Source of the DNA: Linyphia triangularis
Taxonomy: Eukaryota; Arthropoda; Arachnida; Araneae; Linyphiidae
Assembly: GCA_963978545.1 (NCBI GenBank)
Contig: OZ021724.1
Location: 99,245,792 to 99,309,791, forward strand
Reading direction: 5' to 3'
DNA length: 64,000 bases
Shown: piece by piece, positions 19,701-34,700 of the stretch
Layout of the letters: each line of letters begins with the position of its first letter
Position numbering within the stretch: position 1 is the stretch's first letter
Position numbers and translations under genes: made by a program
Notes under the pieces: generated by a model
Databases searched by the model: none
What the model was told of the DNA's origin: nothing
The model's input: the letters and a program-made list of their open reading frames with translations, nothing else

Positions 19701-22700
19701 TTTTGGTTTACTTGTTTCAGATGTAAATGGAACTATAGAAAACGCGGACGTCTTTTTTCAGAGGGTAAGTAGTTTTTCTATTTAACTACACTATTAGACC
19801 GCCTAATGAGTTTAAACCAAGCTTCAATTAGAACTTGAGTGACAAAAAAAACAAACATTTAGGCATAGTCAAATCGCTGCGGTAAGGGAGAAAACAAAGT
19901 CAACACATGCACGACCGATTGCTCGGTAGGATAGTTTCATAAATTAGTAACTGCTTATCGCAGAATAGTCAGGCTACCATACCGATGGCTCAACGGCAAA
20001 TTACGAGATCAAAGATCCATAACTGAAGTGAATTCTTATTGCTGACTCGCTGCCAGAAGGCAGAATACTTGTCTAGCATGAAAGGTCTACGAAGCGAGCC
20101 TCATTAGCGCTCTGAAGTCTTTTTAAAGTATTCATGCAATTGTGACGGTATTGGTCCGTTTTCAGACTGCCGGGAGTGTTTCCGGGCCTTCTCCCATTTG
20201 AAACACAAATGCGTAGCTTTCTTTTGAATGATCTCCAAGTAAAGCATTTGCTCTTTACCGATTGGGATTTAATAATAATGAGGCACAGTATTCTCGTGTA
20301 GCTCTTGTGCCATGTTGCAGATGTTTTCTACACTATTTTAAAGATATGAATCGTGATGGCTATTTGCGACGTTAAGTTTTTCCTATCTTGCTGTGTTGCC
20401 TGGGAATCTTTAACTCGCAAGAGGCCATAAGAAAGGAAATGATCGCTACCTCTAAATTTAAAGCAAACTTGTGTATTACGATATAGATTTATCTTCATGA
20501 TATCTCCGTAATTACAACCAACCTTCAACTGGATATTCCCGCAACGCAGAACTTCTAGATGCAGCAGAATCTAATGTTGAGTTTTATATAACATGTAGCT
20601 TTGTTCTAAAAAAGCTTGTTTAGTTAATTTTTTAAGTAAATGTTTTCTTAATTTTTATCGCTTAAAAAACTGAAATGACACTGGTTTGAAATTTTTAAAT
20701 CTCGAAATATTTTAACATTCACTGGCAGCTTTAGACAAACGTCCGACATTTTTTTATCTTGCTGTGTGGGTTCAGTAAACTTGTTAAATGTTTAATGGAA
20801 CTTATTCATTGTAAATCTGGACCAGTTATTCATAACTTCTCGAAAAGTTGTAGGGATCTATTTTGCCTAGTGGAAATGAATCACCTCTGTTCAAATGTTT
20901 AGCAGGCAGTGGCACGTGTTGTAGAGTTTTAACAAAGTAATGGTTGATTAAAGTAGAGTATTACCTCTCACAAGCCACTATAACCATGGTAAGCCACCTT
21001 AAAACCTAGTTTGAAGATTCTTAAACTACGTCAATTCAGGCTGAACTGGCCATTTCACAATAAACAGGGTAATAAATACAGGGCAACGTAAACTTAATTT
21101 TGACAAGACGTGATTTATTGAAAATTAAAGCCTTGTAATTCGTTATTAGGTGATGGGTGAGACTTCAACGCAGATCTCATGGCCCTCTAAACTGAAAATA
21201 GGAGCCAAGTCTAAGAAAGGTAAGTAACAGGTTCGTCGATAAAACCTTGTGAGCGAAAGAAGTCTGAGGGCATTTAAAAAAAAAATTAGCTTCAGGATTT
21301 GTTCGCGTGGTATTAGTTTAGCTAGACTATAAATTAAAAATTTCGTAAAATTAATTGAATATGAAATTTGCTGAGTGGTTGCGAATATTAGAGATTTGCA
21401 TTTTGGCATTAATAAACGTGTATATTGCACCTTTTGGTGGATTTAATGAGGCCTTAACCCATTAACGAAGGTTGTTAAACTAAAATGTCGATTAGGAAAT
21501 TTTCTTTTCTTTGTTAATAAATTGTGATTGTGGTTCCACTTAGCGTTCCAAAAAATCTGAAAAAAATTAAATATACTGCAATGATCTGAATAAAGTATAG
21601 GATAAAGTCATTGCTTTTAACTATTCCAAAGTAGTCTTTAATGGGTAAATGCTCTATTGTATTAATTTCAATATTCGAGAAGTGAAAACTCCCTTTAATT
21701 CCTTGTATGCCTAGGACATAAATAAGTGGCCATCCCGATTTAGTTATTTTTGGCCAGTACGCGAAATTTCAGTGTTCAGGGCTAGTGAATAAGATTCTTA
21801 TTAAAAATGTTGAATTTTTAAGAAACTGCACAATCGCTTAGTTTTTATTTATGCTGAATAAGTTTGCCATTAAATCTACATCAGCCTTGTTGGATACTTT
21901 GAAATTTATATGCATAGACAATGGTTTCAGATCCCCATGTGAAGGTTGTAGGGCAGCCCGAAGCAGTACAAATGGCAAAGGAGAAGATATTGGAAATACT
22001 CGACACAAAGGCAAGTCTTAAACGTCGAATTACTTAACTTGAAGAGTATTAAGGCTAATTTACACGTTGCCAGTGGCTGAAATGTCGACTGGTCACTGTC
22101 AAGCGTTCATTGGAAAACCAAATTTTGATTTAAACACTCCCAGAAATTGCTACAACTCTGTTATTTAGCTAGCATAACCTTGGTCATGGGATAGAGCGGA
22201 TGGTGGTACTGTTTATCGGAATAGCTATCGCCAGTTAGTCTGGTTATTGACGGTCGCTATAGGAACGAGACTCGCGGATTTAGAATACAGGTGTGCATGT
22301 ATGAAATTGACATTCAAATCCTAAATGTCTTTTGCTTGAAATCACTTGTGGAAAACGGGGTTTGTTCTTATGGCAGCAGACAATGCCAGACAACCTGGCA
22401 GGATTATTCTTGTGATAGACAGTAAACACGCTAGCTAACAGAAATTGCTTGATTTACTGGAGCTGCCAGTTCTTGGCATATTGGCTTCTACAGTTACTAG
22501 CATGAAGCGTTTACACGCTGTTAATCACTGGTATCGAACGACATCAATAGGTACGCTGATTGGTAACGTGTAAATAAGCTTTTACTGATAATGCATGATA
22601 CAACGCATAAGCATCAATGATAAAACTTTACTAATATCACTTGCAGAAGAATCGCGTCACTCTAAAGATGGACGTCTCCCACTCCGACCACTCGTATATC

Positions 22701-25700
22701 ATTGGAAAGGGCGGATTCAAGATCCAGCAGGTGATGGAGGAAACGGGCTGTCACATCCACTTCCCGGACTCCAACCGGAACAGCACAGCGGAGAAGAGCA
22801 ACCAGGTGTCCATCGCCGGACAGGCGGCAGGCGTGGAAATGGCAAGAGCCAAGATAAGGGTATGGCTCACTTGATGCATTTGGTTGTTATGATTATTTAT
22901 TCTAAAACGGATTCCAACACACGTTCGAAGAAAGTCGATGAGAACTATACAATGGTGAACTTTCGGAGTTTTAAACATTACCCGTGTAAATCTAATTCCG
23001 CAGTAGCATAAGTTTGCTGGTCAATATCGGCTCGACACTGGCTAATCGAAATGTGGACCGTCGTTGATTGGTCATTGCAACGAATCTTGGCCAATCTCGA
23101 CTATTTTTGGATAAAATATACTGGTAGTTTTAGAATGTTGATGCAGAGTTTTAAAATTGAAATATAGTGTTAAATGAATGGCGGAGGGTTAAAAAATGTG
23201 TTGTGATGGTTTTGACAGCTAACATCGTACTTTGGGCTATAATGGCCTGATTATGCTAACAGTTAAACAACTCGAAAAGTAATATTGCAATCTACAAAGG
23301 CGCATCAAATAAATTAATAGTAATGAGAACTTTCTTCCCACAGGACCATTTGCCCCTCGTGTTCACTTTCGAATTGCCGAACGGCGAGTCGGTCAAGCCG
23401 GGCGATGAATGTTCCCCTGCTATCCAGCACATCCAACAGACCTACAGCTTCAACGTGGTCTTTAGACCCGTAGGCCCAGTGGGCATGGGCAGGACACTCC
23501 TGGTGGTCAGGGGATGCCAGAGACTACTATCGAGGCTCAGACAAGGCTTGGCTTTGCTCATGGAGTACCTCACTGGATCCAAAACGGTAAGAAGCCATTG
23601 TCGTAAAAAAAAATCCAGTTTTCATTATACAAAGTTTAAAACCTTTCTACAATAAATTTAATCCGAAAGAATTTACGCTCACATAACATACGCTTGAGAC
23701 TTGGCATGCGAGATTCATAATTTGTGTGTGTTCGAGGTAGCTTTTTAAACCAATAATTACCCTCAGAGTTGGGCTTACCGCTAACTTGATAACGCTGCAT
23801 ATCTTGGCGTCCACTATCGCAGAGCAGAGCAGATTAGATCAGAGCGGAGTGGATTAGAGCCACTTACAAGGCTACCGATGTCTACTATAGCACGAAACTC
23901 GAGCTACAATGGACGTCGACAGCCTTGTAATTGGCTCTAATCAAGTCCACTCTGCTCCTCTCAGCGATAGTGGACGCCAAGCTTTAAGTGGAAGAATTGT
24001 AATCAACCATTGTTGAAACTCTTTCCTGTTGCCAAAACTGTTTTGATAAGAATAAATAGATAATTGGACGTGAATGCATAAATTCATCAGTGTGGTTACA
24101 GCTTGGCGTCCACTATCGTTGAGCAGAGCTGTGTGGACTAGAGCCAATTACAAGGCTGCCAGCGTCTACTGTAGCACGAGCCTCGAGCTACAATGGACGT
24201 TGACAGCCTTGTAATTGGCTCTAATCTGCTCTACTCAGCGATAGTGGACGCCAAGTTTTAGTCAGTAGGACGTTGCGAAGCGTGTTTCGGGATAATGACT
24301 CCAGAAACTTAATGGGATAACTAAGTGATAGACTTGTTTTGAATGTAGCAAAGTAAGCTTAAAATCAAGGATTAATTTAATTTTTTTTAGAAACTTAGTT
24401 TGCTGTAGATTTTGCGGTTAGGGATGTCTTTAATATTAAATTGGATGCAAAACACAAAGCCCAACAAAATCGGCGCTATATTAATAAATATTTCATGTAT
24501 ATTAAAGTGTTGTATTCATTTTTCGACGGTCGCATTGCAACTAACTAGCTAACAAATGGTAAATAGTCAACACCGATATAATCGCTGGAAAAACGAGTTA
24601 AAGGAAAGTACTGGCACATAAATCATTTTACATTGAGACTTCATAAAGAACTTTGCAATGACGAACTGAACATTTTTCTATAGAAATTCTAGCAAACGAG
24701 GCCTTTTCCAATTGGAACAATCTAATAATAAAATACAAACTAGCGGAAACCGAAATTTCGATAGATATTTCAGAGCGCCAGAAAATGCAGTAATGAGTTT
24801 TCCATGCTTAAGCAGACCGGGAGGTTGCGGGTTCGAGTCCCGTGTAGGCATGGGTGTTTGTAAATGTATGTTGGTTTGTTAAATGACGAAATGTTTCGGC
24901 GCATTATAGCCCTCGTGTTGCTGACGGCGCCAGATAATCTGAATACAACCAACCAACCCTGCTTAAGCACGCTTGCTATACCGAAAGGGATAATTTAGGA
25001 AAATGTTCTATTGAATTTGTTGTGGCTTATTCTCAGCTGTCTGACGAAGTTATGCAAAGTCCATCAGATTGTTAATCCTAAGGAAGTCGAGAACCAGAAG
25101 GGGAAAGAATACATGTCCTATCTGGAAAGTCATACAGTCCAGTTGGCGCAGTATGCCCGTGTTGTCCTTGCGCCGTTAAACTCCTACCAACCCACCAAGA
25201 CAGTCCAGGACGAGTCAAGACAGACTTCTACCTTAATGGTGCTCATATCTCTGGATCAACGGAAGCAGCACTTAACCTCCTTATGGATTGAACTTGTTGC
25301 ATAAGAATACAGAGTGAAACCAACTTTCATTACACGTATAAAAAGCTGCATGAACGCTTTTACCATGGAACGTTATGATAATCAACATCTTGTTGATTCG
25401 GAATGGGAAAACGTTCAGTTACTGAACACTAAATATGCCTAATACCACGAAGTTGTTTTTATGAGAATCGTTTTTCCCAACAAATTAAATGAGAAAAAAA
25501 TAACTTGTTGTATAGTGAGTGATACACAACTAAAGTTTTAAAACTTGTTTTTGTTCCACAACTAGACCGACTCGTACATCTCTAAGGATGGCTACAGTAT
25601 TTTACAGTGGAAACATAATATTTTTTATTTGTTATTGTTAATTAATTATAAAACACCTGAATTGAGGAAGTATCAAACATTTCTTTATTTCTAAGACAGG

Positions 25701-28700
25701 CAAAAATGGACGCAAAGCGGTAAGTAGGGAGATCTTTCAGGGCGCGTCTTCCGTTGGGTTAATAATGGTACGAGTGTACTGAATTGTATGTTAGTATCAT
25801 AATTTGGAGTAGACTGCAAATAACATGCACTAAAACTACTTTCACACTTCCACTTGCAAATTTATTGCTTGTACGTTTTGCATTTATAGTCAATCTAGGC
25901 ATTGAGTACTAAGAAAACGGTTACATTGTTAAAGATAATGGTTAGTACATTTCTATGAGCAATTGGTTTGTGTATCCCTACTTATTGATTTAACCCTGAG
26001 CTCTCGAGTACTCTTACTCACCACTAGGTTTAATGAGGAAATTCGATGCAATGACTGTTTATGTTTAGTTTCTTTGGAGCGTGTCCGCAACCACGAAGCG
26101 AAACAAAAAGGCTGCTAAACGTCTCGAATTGCTGATTCCTCCGCGTGTGAAGGAGGCCTCGAGTGCAAAGGGTTGATAAGCTAGACTATTAAGAACCGGC
26201 TAAATCGATTCCATTTACATTTTCTTTCGTAGATCCTTTTACTAACCCAGTCAAATATTCACCTTCCACAAAATTTCTTCTACAGATTCCAGTGATGGGC
26301 TTCATGAAGACCGAGATAGCTGCCCAACACCATCCTTTCGTGATGGGTTCCTGTAACGTGAACAAGCAGATGATAATGAACAAGACGGGGGCAAGCATCA
26401 TCTTCCCTGACCTGGCGACTCCATTTGGGAATGGGGGTGACGTCATATCTTCACCCGTTACTCCTCAGCAGCAACTGCCCCTTATTGCTGGACACTCCAT
26501 CCTTAGGAGCAAGTCCACAGTTCTTATACAAGGGTCATTTGACAGTGTCTGCCTTGCTTGGCAGGAGCTATTGGTAAGCATGGATCAAAAGTGTAGAGGG
26601 CTTTTGTGTACTCGGTCAAAGATTTAAAAAAAAAATTTAAGATCAACTTTGCGGTTTATCTTTCGTACGTTGAATATTTCTTACGATTTTTTTTTACTTT
26701 ATTTTGGTTGCCTATAATAAAAAAGGATGAAAATTAGTTCAATAAAACTGCAAAATATTTGTATGCCTAATGGTAGTTAAGAAAATTAATAAAACTATGT
26801 GGTTCCAAAATGCACAATTCAATGGTGAAGTTCAAGTTTCTTAAAGTTTCTTGCTTTACAATTACTAAGAGTAGAGAAATTATTTTTTTTTACTTTAACG
26901 CGGGCATTTTTCTAAATAGTCATCTTTGACAACTGTTCGGCATTACTTTTTGTTACTTTACTTTTAAAATACCATGTTAATTTGATCCCACCCTAAGTAC
27001 TCTTAATTCTTCGTGACTGTTGAATTGTCTTGTGATATAGTGGATAATGCTGTAGCAGCTTATTTTAGTCAATGCAAGGACATTACCATTGATATCTAGC
27101 GCAACTCCATGGCATTTGAACACTGCAAGATATTAGTTCAGAATTTCGAAAAAAGGAACTAGTCTACAAGTTTCGTCGTTTATCCCGATTATTCTTTAAT
27201 GGGTTGGTCGCAACAAGCAGAATGTTTGTCAAATGTCCAAACGCAACCAAGTTATTTTTTCGCTCATTAGAGAATCCATATTCAAACTGAGCAGTCTCTA
27301 ACTATGAGATAATGTGCCCCAATTAAAAGCGTAGTAACTATTTATAACCAAAACATAAGCAGTTTGTGCTCTGCAAGTAGATGAAGCCAATTGATTTGCC
27401 GCCTTACTGTCACCCATCTAATGCTCTGTAATGGATGTCTTTGTTTATTAGCAGACCCAAACTAGTTTTTAACGTAGATCACTGAGGATTACAAAGCAGT
27501 CTCCGACTTTATGGTATACAAGCATGCACTATCGAGACATTCCATTGGGATAGAGTTGCGTAAATAGAATACGACTTTCGTTTAGATTTTGCTCTGGAGT
27601 AATCCATTTACAATCCGTCTTGTTGCTCTTGATTAATGTTTTGGATATTTATGAAAAGCAGAAGCTTTTAAAACTTACCGAAGGGCGTTTTACATTGCAT
27701 TAGTAAATTTGACTTGTTCACGTAAACAGTAAACTATACTATCAGCAGTTATTAATTATAATCTGCGACTTCAACTAACGATACTGGCATAAACTGTCAC
27801 AATTGTTTTTACTCATTAGTAAACTAACTCAATTCTTGTAGAAATGCTTGCCGCTAGTTCTGATGTTTGATCTTAAAGAGGGACAAGAACTGGATCCAGG
27901 TAATTCGTATCTTAAATGTATTGTTTGCAATTAAAACACTTTTCATAGTTTTCAATGCATTTAGTGCATAACTTTATTTTTACTCTTCAGTTATGGTTAA
28001 CAATTTCATGGAAGCCTTCAACATTAGTATAATGGTCCGTCCGAAAATAAAGGAAAACACAAAGGTAATTTTCTAGTTGCTGTTCCAAATCCTTTGAATT
28101 AAGTGTTTCTAATCTCCCTTTTGTCTGACGAAGTCAGACAATATCAGTGAAGCCATTGACATTAATTAAGTCTGACACTAGTTGTGGACAGTTATAAATG
28201 TCTTCCCAGTCCAGTCCAAGGCAGTCCAAAATGTGCTGAGGTGATGCCTGTTCTTTTTGGTATTTAGGGCAAAGAGGAAATTTTTTGTTTCCCCCAGAAT
28301 ATGCGAGGCCTTTAAGGTGACCACTAGCAAGTCGGGACAGACGGGTGTTGGTGTGCCTATCACAAGGAAGATATAGGGAGTGTCCTGGCTTTTTGGCTTT
28401 ATACCATTCGTGAGACGGAGGTGTATGCCATTTCGCTTTATTTTGAGCTATTTTGTGTGAACATGTAGTTTCGGTGTTGCGAGGGAAGCATTCTTTGTTA
28501 CTCTTAAATTTCATTTACTTGGGGTAGTTTCTATAAAGTCAATAAAATAGAAGTTCCACTGAGAGGTAAAGAAATATCCATATAAATTGTAAATATAGAT
28601 GGATATGGGAATATAGTTGAATAGGGTTGAAACCAAAACGATATTACTTCAGTCCTGTGTAACCTTGACACTACAGCAGAATGGTCAACATTGGCTCTTG

Positions 28701-31700
28701 TGCCATAAAAAAATCACTTAACCTTGACACTACATTAACACTTTCGGCCAGTATAGGTATACCTACACACCCCGATTTATTTGGGTTATATTGATCCAAT
28801 CGTATTTAACTGTGGTATAATATATCCAAACAGTGATCAAATTACAATATTGTACATTTATTACAATATCCTATCAATACGATTGGGATGTCCTGTCCCT
28901 GAAGAAAAAAATGAAACTTTAAATTCATAGGTATATATTAACATTAAATTATTTTATAGTTAAATTTCAAATATGCAAAAGTAGAGTCGCAAGGGTTAAA
29001 GTATTGATTTTGTTGAATTTCTAGGTAGTAGCTTGAAATGGACTTCCTGAAAATGGACTAAGCTGTGTTTTTAACGCATGAATATGCGCACTGTTGTGTT
29101 GCTTTGAGAATATTTAGAACGACGGGCCAGTAAGAATCGGCGCGCGTTATGCTGGGTTAACTAAGCTATTGAACTCTACCCCATTCCGCTCGTTTTTAAT
29201 AAATTGATTCCCTATGCTTATGAAACCTCACTACATTTCTTTGGAAAAGGAATCTTGGTGGTTCTTGGAAAATAATTCTTGAACCCGGACTTTTAAGTTT
29301 TTACACTGTGACAATCTCTAGAGCCTCATGGTACAGTTACAATACTCTCATCCGGAAAAGGAAGGCGCATGTGTTTAGATTTCCAGTAGAATAAATTTTG
29401 TCGCAAATAATTTTTGGAAATAAGGTTCAAATAATTTAAAAAAAACACTGCATTAGATTACGATGCGCGTAATAAACGGGGACAAATCTGCACCAAAATA
29501 TCACGCCTATACTAGTCTAAAACTCAAAGGTAAGCATTTCTGGAGTACTTCAATAGAAACTGCATGTTAAGATATATTTTGCACACCTAATTTTCAAAAG
29601 TTTTAGTATTCTGATTGCACAACATTAGGGGTGTAGTGGAGCGGGAACGCGTGGGAACGGCGATCCTTTACTTTTTTAAAAGGAGGAACGGCGTTCCGTC
29701 TCCTAAATTTTTTTTAATTTGCATCATTTTTTAAAAAAATTTATTTTTGCATTTTTTTCTTTACGTGACACTTAACGGAACGTCAAGTAAGAAAATGAAA
29801 AAGTTCTTTAGTGAGAACTATGCCTTCGTTTTCGATCCACAACTTCAAAGCTGAGCAGGCAAGTTCAAGTATTTGCAAAATACTTGAAAGAGGCGCGACA
29901 ACCCGCACATGGCCATTCCATGAACAATTCGATTGATGCAATAGACTCCCCTTTCAATCTTTTAATGCTACTTCATTAGAAATGAACTGACGTATGTTTA
30001 CATCCAAGATTCATCCAATAAGATAAATCTAGGCTCTGAAAACACAGATCAATTGACTACCCTATTAGGATGAGTTTTAAGTCAAATGTGTCTGAATCTA
30101 AACTCGATCTCTTATGGGAAATTTTTCTGAATGAAAAATGTTTTTAAAAAATTATGTAAACAATTTGTTTAAAAATTGTAATATGTCAGTCAGTAATATA
30201 TTTGAAAATGTCTTATTATCCGTTTATAAAGTGTCAAATAATCTGTTAAAGTGGGTTGTGTAAAGCAAATTGTTTAAAAATCCATATAACTTAATAGTTT
30301 AGACAGTTTTTATTTAAATAATTTTTTAAACGCAAATTTTTTTCTTTTAAATTTTTAAGGGGCTCGTAATCCGTTTTGAGATTACTAAAGCAGTATTAAT
30401 AAAGTTATTTATTCTTAGTTGTCAATTTTACACCCCCTCGCATCCCCACAGAAAAAAAAGTAAATGTTTGTAACGACGCGACATAGCGTTCCCACCTTTT
30501 TTTATTTTACACATCAGTTTGTCTTGTACATTTGAAAATGCTTTTTTGAAAGGTTAAACTTGTCTTTCTCTACCACAGACTTGATTTTTACATAACTAGG
30601 GTTGCAAACTTTTCTCACTGGACAAGTGTCGCGTAGTCGCATTAAATAAAACGCTGCCTTAATCAGTGACTAAGTCCCACTAAGGGTGATTTCTCTATAC
30701 TTAAAAGCTTAAGTTGTGGGGGACAGAACGTGAAGTGTATGAACGAATTTCATGAACTTTACCCAATTCAAGTCTCTATTGTCTATCGTGTGAATATGAA
30801 TAGCTTCCGGACAAACCAATTGAAAATAGAAGTGATATCGCAGGAAATTGCACTCAAAGCATACTTTACAACTTTAGTAAGAAAGTGTCTTCTGTAATCC
30901 ACCGTAGAAAATAGGGGTAGTCTTTGTTCCATGGCAAACGACATAACTGGACAACCTATTCTGAAACGCATGCACTGATATGGTTTTTGGATAACTCTAA
31001 TCCTGCATTACCTTGTCTTGAATGCCATCTTTTGCAGTCTGTTCTGATACGCGGTGCTGAGAAGGACAGCAAGATCCTCTTCCAGGTTCGCAAAGACATT
31101 CTGGGACTGGAGGAAGATGAATCGTATCCTTCGTCTCCCAGCAGCTTTAAGCAGCAGAGCTTCCGCATACCTACCATTGAGACATTCGGCAGGATGCAGC
31201 AAGCCAGTGTAGAGTTCAAGGAGCACAAAGAACAAGGTATGCGACATTTCTTGGGGTTGCTTTACTTCAACGGTTAAACGACTGCGTTTTAAGGGCAGGA
31301 ATACGTAGAGTAATTGCTTGCAATATGTGGATTCACGCTGCCAGAACGCAGCCTTAAACTGGCGGCTCTCGTGAAGATATGAAGAATTACTTTAAAATGA
31401 GCGGTACATACAGGCAACTTGAACAAAGAATCTAACACTACGCCCTTCGATATGTCACGCTGAGGACCGTTAGACTTCCTATTACGTAGGGTTTAGCAAA
31501 TTTTGTTCGCCTCGTTTACAGCACATAGGCTAGACTGATAAAATTTTGTGTAACGCTGACATGCACGTTTGCAAGTAATAGGCAGTTTTTAGTCAACTTC
31601 ACGAATTCATGTGGATACGATTAAACTTTGCGCGTACCCTAATGTTAAATCAATCTAAAAATCCCTTTGGAACAAGCAATCGACCTGAGGTCTTTCATGT

Positions 31701-34700
31701 GTTTTACAGCGGAAATTTTTTATTTGTTTTTGGTTAGGGAATTCTAAAACACTTGTATTGAGGAAGTATCAAACATTTCTTTATCAAACATGCAAGTTTC
31801 TTATTTTTAAAGACTAGACTAATTACTAGCATCTTACCGGGAGGAGGAATAAGCGGTAAGTAGGGGGACCACTCGGGCCACGCTTTCGCATTGTTAAAAA
31901 TAGTTTCTCTGGCGTAAGACTACAATATTGGGAGTAGGTCTTTCGTAGAAACCAGAGTTCTTCTACAGATCTTTCATAAAAATTCCAACTTGGGAAAAAT
32001 TACTCTTAAATTTGTAGGTTTTAATTGTTATGCGAATCTTTCTGGCTCGATTAGCTAAGCTTTGGGATAAGCTTTAACCTTTAACTGCTGTGGTTAGGTG
32101 GTTTGAGGTTTTTGGTTCAAGAGCAACACATGGTCTATATTGCGTCAAATAAATTCGTAAACATCAATTTAAAGTTTAAGAAACATAGTATCAGAAAAAT
32201 ATATATATAAGTCAAAAATGAGATTTTAGGGGGTGGAAACATTCCACAAAAAATGACTTGCGGTCTGTCAGACCGCTTACAGCAGTTAAAGGTTAAGATT
32301 AAGTCGGATCGGTGCTATAACTGTCTTGCAGAACTTTACTGCTGCACATTCATTCTGTCGAGGTATTAAAATTTCCTCGTTGGTGACGCGGATATTGAAG
32401 TGTTAGATAGGGTGTCAGTGCGTCGTTCTCTAACCTAGTTGAAAATTACGAGGTGTAATTCTAAACTATCTACATGTTACGGTAAAGTATCGCCCGCGCG
32501 CCGAGAAACTCCAAACTAGTTGTATATATTTCTCACCAGGTATGACGACTGCAGAGTCTCTGAACATCCTGAGCAACATTATCCAGCAGAATCCGCAGAT
32601 CGTGGGTCTCCTCAACAACCTGTCCAACTCTTTCCCATCGAACGAGATGCCCCAGCAGCCTCCACAGATGGTCAATCCACATATCCTCCACAGAAACGTC
32701 ATGTTGCAACAGATGGCCACTCACAACCAGCATGGACAAATGAACCATTTTCCAGCAAGGAGTAAGTGGATTTATTTTGTACTAGTAAAGGATCGTTTTA
32801 ACTTGTCCCTGCCCTCAAGACAAAATGCTTAACTTTTTTTGTCGCATTTTTACCCAAGTGTTAACATTATTTTTACATAACGTATAACAATATTAATATA
32901 AATTAACAATTTGAAGGAAACGGAGTTCTTATTTAGAATTTATAGAAGCAAGTTGATATAAACTTTCCAAACTGTAATAAATTAACCCAGGATTTCCTCA
33001 ATCCTGATTTCTGATTTTTTTTTATGACTTGAGTATTGAATTAAAGATTTTTATATTAACAGATTGCGGCCAGTAAAAAGCATTCGATCTATAGGGCAGG
33101 TTGGCGAGCTCTCTTAAAGAGCTAGACTTGAATTGTTCACAATTAAAGTTTGCTTGTTGAAAAGTTCTAACCCTCTTCCAAATACATATATTTCTTTAGG
33201 TACACATGTTAAGTATTGGCCTCTACTCTTTTCTCAAACTAAAAGTTCTCGAAATAAAGAGACTTTTTCCAAACACAAGGGCCCAATTTTTCTTTTTATG
33301 TAAAGACTTGTCGAAACACGTTAAAATCATGTTGCAAATGAGTGCATCTCCAAAATTGGGTTGCATAAGGGATTTTCTGGTACAAGGACAATACTGGTCT
33401 TGAACATCTTTAATTAACACATGCGTGAAAGGGATGATGCTTTCTGTTACATCTTTCAAGGAGAAATTCCGTAACATTTGCATCTTTAAGATAACCCGTA
33501 TCTTGCTAGAAATTATTGAAGCATATAAATGTTTGCAAGGTCTTGAGTCATTGAGTTACGTGAATTTAGATGTCTTAACATACCTTATTGCTTATTCATT
33601 CAACAAAAATACACAAATAGGAAGGAAAAAATAGTTTAATGATCTGGTTTATAAGTTCTTAAGGAACCTTAAAAATGAAACTAGTTCTTGGACTCTTAAC
33701 GACCTATGAGAACTCTGGTTTAGCACAGGCTATAAAGCGTTAGAGTTTGTATTTAAGATGTTATAAAATTGATGTATAAATTTGAACAAGTGGACGATAT
33801 TCCAAGTTCATATATGCTCTTCACTCTTCCAGACGTCGAGAACTGGATCAATCGGCCCGACCGGAGTTACGCATTTTCATCCGGAGTGAGCGTGTCTAAT
33901 TTCCTTCAAAAGGACAGACACCTGCTTCCGGTGGATGACGGAGATTCCGGGATATTCATGCCAACGAGCAACAGGCAAGTTGGGTTTTAATTTGCTCATT
34001 CAACTTTAGGTTTGAGAAATTAATTGTAAATCCGAAGAAGTATTAGCGGGTCTGGAGACTATGTTTGCACAAGGTTATTCTGAAGTCGTGCACATCGAAG
34101 TTTACCTGCTCGCAAGAAGTATCAATTTACGAGGACGTACTAGTAAGGATCATTTCCTATACTAGATATGTTACAATCTTCTAGCCCAGTGCGTTTAGAA
34201 ACTACTTTCTATAACCACCTTGACATTTGGTGAGAGGGTACGAAAAAGATCACTTAATGAAATGACATAAATTGTTTTTAATGTCTATTATAAGTAAAAT
34301 TAGAATAGCAAAAGATACATATCCACCAAATGTCAAGGTTTTATACAAAATGGTTTCTACATGCACTGGGCTAGAGAATTGTAACATAGCGAGAATAGAA
34401 AACGATCCTTACTAGTGCTGAGTGGATGGGTTCGAAAGATTTGAAGCCAAAGCAGATCAAAACTTGCAGAAATTTATTCCCATATAACTCTTCACAGAAT
34501 CCTTTACAATTCCAGAACTTCTCGTTTTAGTAGACAAAATACAGCTCTTTACACAACAATAGAGCACAAAACAGCAGTTAAACTTGACACACAACTGCTA
34601 AATCACCACAAAAGACAATGCAATACAGTTCGCTTTAGAACTACTCTGAATGCTAACTGAGACTCGGTATCTCAACTCAGTAATTCCAGTCAACTAATGC

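Noticed and set aside
26437..26506. Cryptic intron in BicC exon 7 (GTGACG...CTTAG)
   Set aside because: Its length is 70 nt, so removal would break the frame. The uninterrupted exon is open and in phase on both sides.
28134..28514. 126-codon minus-strand host gene
   Set aside because: The sequence is the C-terminal part of a LINE polyprotein, 5'-truncated and antisense in a BicC intron.
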